This document shows, piece by piece, positions 1 to 6,300 of a stretch of 6,665 nucleotides of DNA (positions are counted from its first letter, which is position 1; each line of letters begins with the position of its first letter). The notes under the pieces are model-generated. The model saw nothing but the letters and a program-made list of their open reading frames with translations, had not been told where the DNA came from and ran no database searches. The translations under genes and the position numbers were made by a program. The DNA comes from an uncultured Acidobacteriota bacterium (GTDB lineage Bacteria; Acidobacteriota; Blastocatellia; Pyrinomonadales; Pyrinomonadaceae). The DNA is taken from NCBI GenBank assembly GCA_902826505.1, contig CADEFG010000063.1, positions 1 through 6,665 of the forward strand. The letters run 5' to 3'.

Positions 1-1
1 C

Positions 2-286
2 AAAAACATCATTTTACGGTTAGCGCCGACCAAACCTTTGACCGTTTATGATCTGATGGAAATCGCGCTGAAAAAAATAACGTTCAAAATGAGAGTGATG
101 ATGATCGGACATATCGGCAAAGCCTTTGCGGAAACGCTTCTTTTGGAGACCAGCGATGCAAAGTTTGCCGGAATGCCGCAAAAAACGGAAGATGCCGGCG
201 GAAAAAACGTCCTGCGCGCCAAAGTCCTGTTTACAAACGTCGCTTTCACGGTTGTTTCTCCGAACACTCCTGAGATTGCTTATTAA
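2..286 (+). CDS. 3' end of an unrecognised protein, cut by the left window edge
   Basis: An open plus-strand frame enters from the left edge and ends at TAA (284-286), leaving about 94 visible codons and no visible start. An in-frame TTG at 38 could initiate but has no Shine-Dalgarno, so the frame probably continues upstream. I prefer this frame because its codons are purine-rich at position 1 and their use (AAA, GAA, GCG, GCC, ATC) matches the firm genes here. The in-register antisense frame (20-307) has the Phe/Arg/His-rich look of the antisense shadows under the CHAT gene. Visible content is a mixed helical stretch (DLMEIALKKITFKMRV) and a C-terminal stretch ending FTVVSPNTPEIAY. I recognise no family, catalytic motif or membrane segment. 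It could also be a degraded gene or non-coding sequence. Function unknown. Confidence 0.42.
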   Translation, partial: KNIILRLAPTKPLTVYDLMEIALKKITFKMRVMMIGHIGKAFAETLLLETSDAKFAGMPQKTEDAGGKNVLRAKVLFTNVAFTVVSPNTPEIAY

Positions 287-318
287 CGATACCGAATTCT
301 TGGGCAAAAAATTGCGAC

Positions 319-358
319 CGTCAAAAGCTCATCTCGGTTTTGAGATGCGCTTTTGACG
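319..358. terminator. Long hairpin downstream of the left-edge gene, possible terminator or small palindromic repeat
   Basis: The arms 319-335 (CGTCAAAAGCTCATCTC) and 342-358 (GAGATGCGCTTTTGACG) pair over 17 bp with one mismatch, around the 6-nt loop GGTTTT. The hairpin begins 33 bp after the stop of the left-edge frame, a usual place for a factor-independent terminator. No T-run follows on the plus strand, where an A-run comes instead. On the minus strand the hairpin is followed by a T-run (complement of 306-313), so it could terminate minus-strand transcription better. With no transcript known from the right on that strand, its role stays open. A dispersed intergenic palindrome is the main alternative. 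Confidence 0.55.
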
Positions 359-397
359 TGAAAAAAAATTCTATATTTAGCGGCTTGCAGAATTTTA

Positions 398-426
398 TTG
401 TCGTTTTTCGCGTTTTGGTTTATATT
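398..426 (+). promoter_or_regulatory. Candidate housekeeping (sigma-70-type) promoter for the DUF1877-like gene
   Basis: A -35-like TTGTCG (398-403) and a -10-like TATATT (421-426) are separated by 17 bp, the optimal spacing. They lie about 66 bp upstream of the ATG at 493, in an AT-rich stretch after the long hairpin. Predicted transcription would start near 433 and give a 5' leader of about 60 nt that contains the small inverted repeat at 451-469. This rests on motif match and position only. Confidence 0.4.
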
Positions 427-450
427 GAAGTCACCGAAAACCTGCAATTA

Positions 451-469
451 GCTGCCAGCAATTGGCAGC
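451..469 (+). promoter_or_regulatory. Short inverted repeat in the leader of the DUF1877-like gene
   Basis: GCTGCCA (451-457) and TGGCAGC (463-469) are perfect inverted repeats around the 5-nt spacer GCAAT. The element lies between the candidate promoter and the SD sequence at 482-489. It could be a repressor operator or a small RNA stem in the leader. It has no T-run and would be weak as an attenuator. Confidence 0.3.
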
Positions 470-492
470 GGAAACTAAAACAAAGGAGAAAA

Positions 493-963
493 ATGGGCGT
501 TGAAACCATTGCGTATTCGATTCCGCCGGAGCGGGTGCGGAAAATGAAGAGAAATGTTGAATTGTTGGAAAAACTTTCCAATTATGCGCCGGAAGTCGAG
601 CCGGATTGGGATTTTGAAAACTATTCTTTTGCGAAAGGTTGGGAAGAAACGGTCAAGATCATCCGCGCGGGCGGTTTTCCGTCATTTGAGAAAAAACTCA
701 ATCACGAAAATTATTGGGACGCCGACGATTACGAAGTTTGGTCGGTCACGCCGCAAGCCGTCAAAAAGGTCGCGGAAGATTTAAAAACGGCAAATTTCGA
801 GTCGTTAAAATCCATGGCGCTCGCGAAAAAACTGACGAATTATTACGGTGAGGAAATTGCCGAAAATATGTATGGCTATTACATCGGCGACATCGAGGAA
901 ATAAAAGCGTTTCTCCGGCAAACCGCCGAAAAGGGAAATTTTCTGCTTTTTTCGACCGTGTAA
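493..963 (+). CDS. DUF1877 (YfbM-like) family protein, function unknown
   Basis: This encodes a 156-residue soluble protein. The ATG at 493 is chosen because AAAGGAGA (482-489) stands just upstream. The frame stays open back to 340, but that stretch crosses the hairpin and inverted repeat and reads as untranslated leader. The protein resembles the DUF1877/YfbM family in overall plan. It starts with a short MG(V/M)-type beta strand followed by a Pro-Pro-Glu helix start (residues 11-13). An acidic WDFENYSFAKGWE segment follows at residues 39-51, where family members carry the W-D/K-a-W-h-x-lH/L region. The protein ends in a helix plus strand, FLRQTAEKGNFLLFSTV, matching the family's C-terminal 'A-x-x-G-x-x-(I/L)-(I/L)' pattern. 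Length is near the usual 160. No enzyme activity is established for the family, and no signal peptide or TM segment is visible. It stands alone and converges on the Nudix gene with a 22-bp gap. The family call comes from recall of the pattern, not a search. Confidence 0.8.
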   Translation: MGVETIAYSIPPERVRKMKRNVELLEKLSNYAPEVEPDWDFENYSFAKGWEETVKIIRAGGFPSFEKKLNHENYWDADDYEVWSVTPQAVKKVAEDLKTANFESLKSMALAKKLTNYYGEEIAENMYGYYIGDIEEIKAFLRQTAEKGNFLLFSTV

Positions 964-985
964 CAGACGCCTCGTTAAAACGATT

Positions 986-1393
986 CTAAAACTCGTGCTT
1001 GATAAATTCGAGCGCTTTTCGATGCACCGGATGCCACGCGCCGGAAGGCTTTTCGCCGAGCGGCTGCCAGAAAAAACTGAAGTTCAGACCGCCGTCGTCG
1101 TCGGCAAAAAAATCCCACGAATCTTCGAGATTTTCTTCGGTTTCGCAAAGATAAAAATGCCACAGCTGGTTTTCTTCGGCAAATAGCAGAGTTCCCTTAA
1201 ATTCGGCGGCGGAAACGTGCGCGATTCCCGATTCTTCGGCGAGTTCGCGGGCAGCAGCCAATTGTAAATCCTCGTTTTCTTCAACCGTTCCTTTGACCAA
1301 TTGAATGCCCGCCAGAGGATGCCGGAAAGCTAAAATCTCTTTTTGCGCATTTTTTACGCGAAAAATTACGGGGCAAACTTTTTTAATAAACAT
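986..1393 (-). CDS. Nudix hydrolase (MutT-like fold), substrate unknown
   Basis: This encodes 135 residues, a typical size for a single-domain Nudix enzyme, which hydrolyses a nucleoside diphosphate linked to another moiety using Mg2+ or Mn2+. The Nudix box GX5EX7REUXEEXGU is perfect at residues 35-57: G35, E41, R49-E50-L51, E53-E54, G56-I57. E50, E53 and E54 are the expected metal ligands. The N-terminal strand KKVCPVIFRV and the FRHPLAGIQLVKG strand-loop before the box also fit the fold. The C-terminus is Trp/Phe- and Asp-rich (SWDFFADDDGG, FFWQPL) and ends HRKALEFIKHEF. That region normally sets substrate choice, which cannot be read here. Translation starts at ATG 1393-1391 behind a weak GAG-containing leader and ends in TAG (988-986). 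The gene converges with the DUF1877-like gene and diverges from the sigma-factor gene across a 201-bp spacer. No operon partner is visible. Confidence 0.93.
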   Translation of the reverse strand: MFIKKVCPVIFRVKNAQKEILAFRHPLAGIQLVKGTVEENEDLQLAAARELAEESGIAHVSAAEFKGTLLFAEENQLWHFYLCETEENLEDSWDFFADDDGGLNFSFFWQPLGEKPSGAWHPVHRKALEFIKHEF

Positions 1394-1594
1394 CTTTTTC
1401 TCGTGGTTTGTGACTTTTCGATTCTATAATGGAAATAAATGAAGTTACGAATTTCGATCAAGTCATTTTCGAGTTTGGCTTGTCTTTATCGCCGCATTTT
1501 TTCATACTTTTAATATTTAACGGAATTTTCCGGTCTGAAAAATCAGTCGGCTTCATATATATATCAATAAAATAAAGCATCTCAGAGATTTGTT
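1394..1594. promoter_or_regulatory. AT-rich divergent spacer between the Nudix and sigma-factor genes
   Basis: This spacer must hold the start signals for both the minus-strand Nudix gene and the plus-strand sigma-factor gene. On the plus strand there are two weak candidates. One is TTGTCTTTAT at 1480-1489, which resembles the TTTGTCTTAT box at 2238-2247 and 6569-6578 but lacks the matching GAAAT box. The other is an ECF-style GGAATTTT (1522-1529) followed by GTC (1546-1548). An alternating AT run lies at 1555-1563 just before the gene. On the minus strand a TATAGAAT (complement of 1431-1438) could be a -10 for the Nudix gene. None of these is strong enough to assign alone. Confidence 0.35.
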
Positions 1595-2197
1595 ATGCAA
1601 AAGGCGGAGGCGAAGAAAAATTGGACGATCACTTCGGAGGCTTTTCACCGGTTTCTCGATTGGCTCGACGAAGGCAAAAGTTCCGACGGTCGGAATTATC
1701 TGGAAATGTGCGCGCGTCTGGTTTCCTATTTTGACCGGAAAAATTGTCGGAATCCGAATGAACTGGCGGACGAAACATTAAACCGCGTGGCGCGGCGTCT
1801 TGAAGAAGAAGGAACGATCGAAAGCGAAACGCCCGCGAAATTTTGCTATATCACGGCGCGGTTTGTTTTTATGGAATCTTTGCGCGGGAAAGATAAAGCG
1901 GGCGTTTCGCTCGATGATGTTTTGCTGAAAGAAGGTCACAAGGTTGCCAGAACGGAAGAAACCGAAGAAACCGAGATCAAGGAAAAAAGGCTGCAATGCC
2001 TGGAGCAATGCACGGAAAAATTAGAGGCGGCAAGCCGCGCGATGATCGTTCGTTATTATTACGGCGAAGAGCGCGCAAAAATCGAAAACCGGCGGGCGCT
2101 CGCGGCGAGTTTAAATATTTCGGTCAACGCTTTGAGCATCAGGGCGTGCCGCGTCAGAGATAAACTCGAGGCTTGTGTCGGGAAATGTCTCGGCTGA
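1595..2197 (+). CDS. ECF-like sigma-70 family RNA polymerase sigma factor, cysteine-rich
   Basis: This is a 200-residue protein with the two-domain plan of extracytoplasmic-function sigma factors, which direct RNA polymerase to a small regulon. Residues about 33-99 fit region 2: YLEMCARLVSYF, then ELADETLNRVARRL in place of the usual D-A-E-D-L-x-Q-E-x-F, then a Pro-Ala-x-F-x-Y-I-T-A-R helix. Residues 133-198 fit region 4, with a 'L-x-x-x-S-R-x-M-I-x-x-Y-Y' helix and the DNA-binding HTH at 166-195 (RRALAASLNISVNALSIRAC). The charged linker 112-132 is rich in Glu/Thr. Eight cysteines are present (C39, C51, C84, C135, C139, C185, C194, C198), including CX3C pairs at 135/139 and 194/198, unusual for a cytosolic sigma factor. 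The ATG at 1595 has only a weak CAGAG 7 nt upstream. The membrane-protein gene begins 86 bp downstream, with its own promoter-like motif in the gap. Region 2 is divergent, so the exact subgroup is uncertain. Confidence 0.82.
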   Translation: MQKAEAKKNWTITSEAFHRFLDWLDEGKSSDGRNYLEMCARLVSYFDRKNCRNPNELADETLNRVARRLEEEGTIESETPAKFCYITARFVFMESLRGKDKAGVSLDDVLLKEGHKVARTEETEETEIKEKRLQCLEQCTEKLEAASRAMIVRYYYGEERAKIENRRALAASLNISVNALSIRACRVRDKLEACVGKCLG

Positions 2198-2221
2198 GAA
2201 AAATTTAAAACATTATTTGAC

Positions 2222-2247
2222 GAAATATTTTTTTGATTTTGTCTTAT
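2222..2247 (+). promoter_or_regulatory. Candidate ECF-type promoter, copy 1 (before the membrane-protein gene)
   Basis: A GAAAT box (2222-2226), a T-run, and TTTGTCTTAT (2238-2247) lie in the 86-bp gap between the sigma-factor stop and the next ATG. The same two boxes recur with identical spacing at 6553-6578; over the 26 bp, 20 positions agree. ECF promoters typically have a -35 box containing GAA and a -10 box containing GTC, which this layout matches. Taking GTCTTAT as -10 puts the start point near 2254, giving a leader of about 30 nt before the ATG at 2284. A sigma-70-like TTGACG also occurs at 2217-2222, but with no well-spaced -10. Confidence 0.5.
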
Positions 2248-2283
2248 AGGTTTAGAGATACTTCAATCTCGATCCTTAAAGAT

Positions 2284-3339
2284 ATGAACACAAAGACCTA
2301 CAACACGGAAAATCTGACCGCCTATCTGCTCGGCGCACTGCCCGAAGCGGACGCGGAGATTTTTGATGAACTGAGTTTTACGGACGACGGTTTTGCCGGC
2401 GAATTGAGTGCGGCGGAAAAAGAATTGGTCGATTCTTACGTGAGCGGTGAGCTCAAGGGCGAAAATCTCAAAAACTTCGAATCCTTTTATCTGGCTTCGC
2501 CCTTGCGCCGCGAAAAGGTCGAATTCGCCCGAAACTTTCAGGCGTTTGCCGCCAAAGAAATGGCGGATAAGCCGGTTGCCGTAGTCGAATCACCGCCAAA
2601 ACACGGGTTGGCGCAGATTCTGTCGAATGTTTTTCTGATCCGACGACCGTTTTTGCAATGGGGATTGGCGTTTGCGGCGTTGGTTTTTATGATTTTGGGC
2701 GTTTGGTTGCTCAGGGAAAATGTGCGCCTCGGTTCGGAGATCAGCGAATCGCAGAGAGAACGCGACGAGCTTTTAAAGCGCGAATCTGAATTACAAGAGC
2801 GCGAAAAGCAACTCCAAGCGGAACTCGCCAACCGGCAAACCGCAAATTCCGAAACCGAAAAGGAGCTGGCGAAAATTCGCGAAGAACGTGCGAAATTAGA
2901 ACAGGAACTAAAAATTCGTCAATCGCAGCAGCAGCAACGGCTGACCGAACAACGCGCTGAAAATCAAAGAACGCCGAATGCGCCGGAAAAACGCGGACTC
3001 AGCATTGCTTCATTTATACTGACACCCGCGCTGCGCGGCAGCGGACAATTACAGTCGGTTTCGATTCCGCCGAAGACCGCTGCGGTCGCGCTGCGGCTCG
3101 AACTCGAACCCAATGATTACGCGGCTTACCGCGTCGTTTTGAAAAATCAATCCGGTGATCGAATTCTCTGGCGAAGCGGCAAACTCAAATCCAAATCGAG
3201 CGGCGCGAACAAGGTTTTAAGCGTCGGTTTTCCCGCCGCGCTCTTAAAAACGGAAATCTATTCGCTCGAAGTTTCGGGTCTAACCGCCACGGGCGCGGTC
3301 GAAATTATTAGTGACTACCCATTTCGGGTTGTGAGATAA
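2284..3339 (+). CDS. Single-pass membrane protein with coiled coil, putative anti-sigma-like regulator
   Basis: I choose the ATG at 2284 (351 residues). It follows AAAGA, and the product then begins MNTKTYNTENLTAYLLGALPE, typical of anti-sigma N-termini. An upstream start at 2233 would sit inside the promoter-like motif. Residues 1-100 are an acidic helical segment with the 'L-x-x-Y-L-L-G-x-L-x-E' pattern of anti-sigma/zf-HC2-type N-termini, but without any Cys or HXXXC zinc site. Residues 123-143 are a TM helix (FLQWGLAFAALVFMILGVWLL) preceded by Arg-Arg, so the N-terminus should be cytosolic. Residues 144 to about 225 form a highly charged Glu/Arg/Gln coiled coil. Residues 239-351 form a beta-rich, presumably extracytoplasmic domain (SIASFILTPALRG ... 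YPFRVV). Position right after a sigma gene suggests it restrains or senses for that sigma factor; this is inference. An envelope scaffold for the CHAT protein, whose start lies 43 bp downstream, is an alternative. Confidence 0.8.
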   Translation: MNTKTYNTENLTAYLLGALPEADAEIFDELSFTDDGFAGELSAAEKELVDSYVSGELKGENLKNFESFYLASPLRREKVEFARNFQAFAAKEMADKPVAVVESPPKHGLAQILSNVFLIRRPFLQWGLAFAALVFMILGVWLLRENVRLGSEISESQRERDELLKRESELQEREKQLQAELANRQTANSETEKELAKIREERAKLEQELKIRQSQQQQRLTEQRAENQRTPNAPEKRGLSIASFILTPALRGSGQLQSVSIPPKTAAVALRLELEPNDYAAYRVVLKNQSGDRILWRSGKLKSKSSGANKVLSVGFPAALLKTEIYSLEVSGLTATGAVEIISDYPFRVVR

Positions 3340-3366
3340 TACGTCCGTTAAAGAAATAAAAAGCGA

Positions 3367-3380
3367 TCACGGAGGCGTGA
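3367..3380 (+). promoter_or_regulatory. Ribosome binding site of the CHAT gene, displayed in a small hairpin loop
   Basis: GGAGG (3371-3375) stands 7 nt before the ATG at 3383 and decides that start over the GTG at 3377, which is only 1 nt from the SD. TCACG (3367-3371) and CGTGA (3376-3380) are inverted repeats flanking GAGG. The SD could therefore sit in the tetraloop of a 5-bp stem. The stem is short and may have no effect. Confidence 0.6.
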
Positions 3381-3382
3381 AT

Positions 3383-6300
3383 ATGAATCAACCGGCAATT
3401 CTCCCGTCGAAGTCAAAAGGTTTGAGGAGAAAAGTGTTTTTTAGCCTGTTTTTGCTGATTATTCTGACGCTATCTCAAATTAATTCCGGTCAAAACACGC
3501 CGGAAATCACAACGCTTGAAACGGGGAAAAAAATCGAGCGCGAAATCGCGGGTAAACAAAAACACAGCTATCAAATAATTCTCGCCGAAGGTCAGTTTGC
3601 GAGCCTGGAGGTCGAGCAGCGCGGAATTGATGTCGTCGTGCGGGCGTTTGCGCCGGACGCGAAAATTATTTATGAAGCGGATTTCGACATCAATCCGAAC
3701 GGTCGGGAAAAAATAGAAATGGTCGCGCTGCAAAGCGGAGTTTACCGGATCGAGATCGAACCGAAATATCCGCTGCTCCGGGCGGGACGCTACGAAATCG
3801 AGGTTGTTCAGGTGCGCGCCGCGCTGGAGAAAGATAAATCCTTGCAAACGGCTTCGAAAGATTATTTTGAATCGGTCAGATTGTCGAACGTCGGGAAATT
3901 TGACGAAGCTCTGCCATTGGTCGAAAATGCGCTGAAGATCCGGCTTGCAGAATTGGGCGAAGATAATTCCGAAACAGCGATCGCCTTAAATCAGCTCGCG
4001 CGGATCTATACTATTCGAGGCAATTTCGAAAAGGCGGAACAAACGAATCAACGCGCGCTTTCGATCAGAGAGAAGATTTTTGGCGCTGAGCATCCGGACG
4101 TCGCCCTCTCGCTGCATAATCTGGCGCTGCTTTATGATCGAAAAGAAGAACTTGGCAAGGCTTTGCTCTTTCATCAACGCGCCCTGAAGATCAGAGAAAA
4201 TGTGCTCGGTTTAGAGCATCCGGTGGTTGCCACCAGTTTTATCAATACGGCAACGGTTTACGACCATCAGGGCAATAAACCGAAAGCCGTCGAGATGTTG
4301 AAACGGGCTTTGACGATCCAGGAAAATGCGGTCGGCATTGAAAGTCTGAACGGCGCCGTGATCATTAATAATCTGGCTAAATCTTATGTTGATCTGGGCG
4401 AATACGCGAAAGCCGAACCATTGCTGAAACGCGCCTTAGTATTGCTTGAAAAACTTTTCGGACCGGATAATTTCAGGCTCGCTGACCCACTCACAAACCT
4501 GGCTCGTTTTTATATGTATCAAGGCGACTACGCGGCGGCGGAACCTGTCTTTCAACACGCGCTGAAATTATACGAAAAGTTTCAGGGCGCGGAACATCCG
4601 GCGACGGCGATGGCGATCCATAATTTGGGTTCGTTTTATTTTTTCAAAGGAGATTATGGAAAATCGGAAGAGTTTTCCCGCCAGTCGCTCGCGATGCGTG
4701 AAAAAATTTTCGGTCCCTTTAATCCGAGCGTTGCCCGAACTTTGAATGTGCTTTCCCGAACGCTCGCGATGAAAGGCGACATTAGCGAAGCGGTCAATCT
4801 GCAGCAACGCGCCAACGCGATCACCGAAAAGGAAATCAGTCTCAATTTTGCCGTCGGTTCGGAAAAGGAAAAACTTGCTTATTTGGATATTTTGCCCGAG
4901 CAGACAAATCAGACAATCTCCACCAATATTCAAAACGCCGCGACCAATCCGGCGGCAGCCGAACTTGCCGCTTTAACCCTCATCCAGCGCAAAGGGCGCG
5001 TGCTTGACGCGATGTCCGATAGTATTTCGGCGCTCCGGCAACGAGCCAAAAAGGAAGACTTCGCGCTTTTGGATGAATTGAATAAAACGACCGAAGAACT
5101 TGCCAAACTCGTCGTCAACGGTCCCCAAAAAACAACGCTTGCCGAGCATCAAACACAGATCAAAAAACTCGAAGAAAAACGAGAAAAACTCGAGGTCGAG
5201 ATCAATCGCCGGACGGCTGGTTTTTATGAAAGCTCGGCACCGGTCAGCCTCAAATCGATTCAAGCGGCGCTGCCTGCCGGAACCGCGCTGGTCGAGTTTG
5301 CCGTTTATCAACCGTTTGACCCGAAAGCCAAACGCTTTGACAAATCTTACGGCGAACCGCATTACATCGCCTATATTATTCAACGTCAGGGCGAAATTCG
5401 TTGGAAAGAGCTTGGTGAAGCAAAAGCGATTGATGATGCCGTTAAAAATTTCCGACAGGCTTTGTCCGACCCGAATCGTAAAGATGTTCAAACATTAGCC
5501 CGTATTTTAGATGAAAAAGTAATGCAGCCGATTCGTTCATTGATTGGCGCGCACGGACAACTCTTCGTTTCGCCGGACGGTGAACTGAATCTAATTCCAT
5601 TTGAAGCGTTGGTTGATGAGCAGAATCGCTATTTGATCGAAAATTACGCGTTCACATATCTGACCAGCGGGCGCGATCTGCTCAGGTTACAAACATCCCG
5701 GGAAAGCAAAAGCAAGCTTTTACTGATTGCCAATCCCGCGTTCGGCGAGCCGGACACGCTTCAAATGGCGCAGCTCAACCAAAATAAACCAAATACCAAA
5801 CAGCGCAAGAGCATCACCGCGACGCGCAATCTCACGGACACGTATTTTGCCGCGCTCGGCGGCACGGTTCAGGAAGCCCGTTCGATTCAAACGATTTTTC
5901 CCGAAGCGGCGTTTTTGACCGGCGCGCAAGCCACCGAATCCGCGCTTAAACAAACCTCTGCGCCGAAGATTTTGCATATCGCGACGCACGGTTTCTTTTT
6001 GGAAGACGAGGATTTTTCAAAAACCGAGAAGATCGATAATCCGCTGCTTCGTTCGGGACTCGCGTTGGCGGGCGCGAACCGGCGCAGCGGCGCGAAAGAC
6101 GACGGTATTTTGACCGCGCTCGAAGCCTCGGGGTTAAATCTCTGGGGCACAAAGCTCGTTGTCCTTTCGGCTTGCGATACCGGTTTGGGCGAAGTTCGCA
6201 ACGGCGAAGGCGTTTACGGTTTGCGGCGGGCTTTTATGCTTGCGGGAACGGAATCTTTGATGATGAGTTTATGGTCGGTGAGCGATCTGGTGACGCGCGA

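Noticed and set aside
20..307. Minus-strand open frame of 95 codons under the left-edge gene
   Set aside because: It is in exact codon register with the plus frame and has the Phe/His/Arg-rich composition of antisense shadows seen under the certain CHAT gene. No SD or family match was seen.
340..492. N-terminal extension of the DUF1877-like gene to an ATG at 340
   Set aside because: It would begin inside the hairpin, translate through the promoter-like sequence and ignore the strong SD at 482-489. The DUF1877 similarity begins at the ATG at 493.
973..982. CGTT-AA-AACG mini-palindrome between the convergent DUF1877 and Nudix genes
   Set aside because: A 4-bp stem without a T-run is too weak to call a terminator.
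2233..2283. Upstream start of the membrane-protein gene
   Set aside because: The extension overlaps the promoter-like motif, has no SD, and its residues do not look like part of the protein.
3377..3382. GTG start of the CHAT gene two codons upstream
   Set aside because: It is 1 nt from GGAGG, too close for initiation. The ATG at 3383 has ideal spacing.
3860..4833. Possible DNA-level tandem repeat or recombination array
   Set aside because: The periodicity is at the protein level (42-residue TPRs). The nucleotide units are diverged, so it is a coding repeat, not a recent DNA duplication.
4568..4933. Minus-strand open frame of 121 codons inside the CHAT gene
   Set aside because: It is an in-register antisense shadow of the TPR-coding region with no family resemblance.
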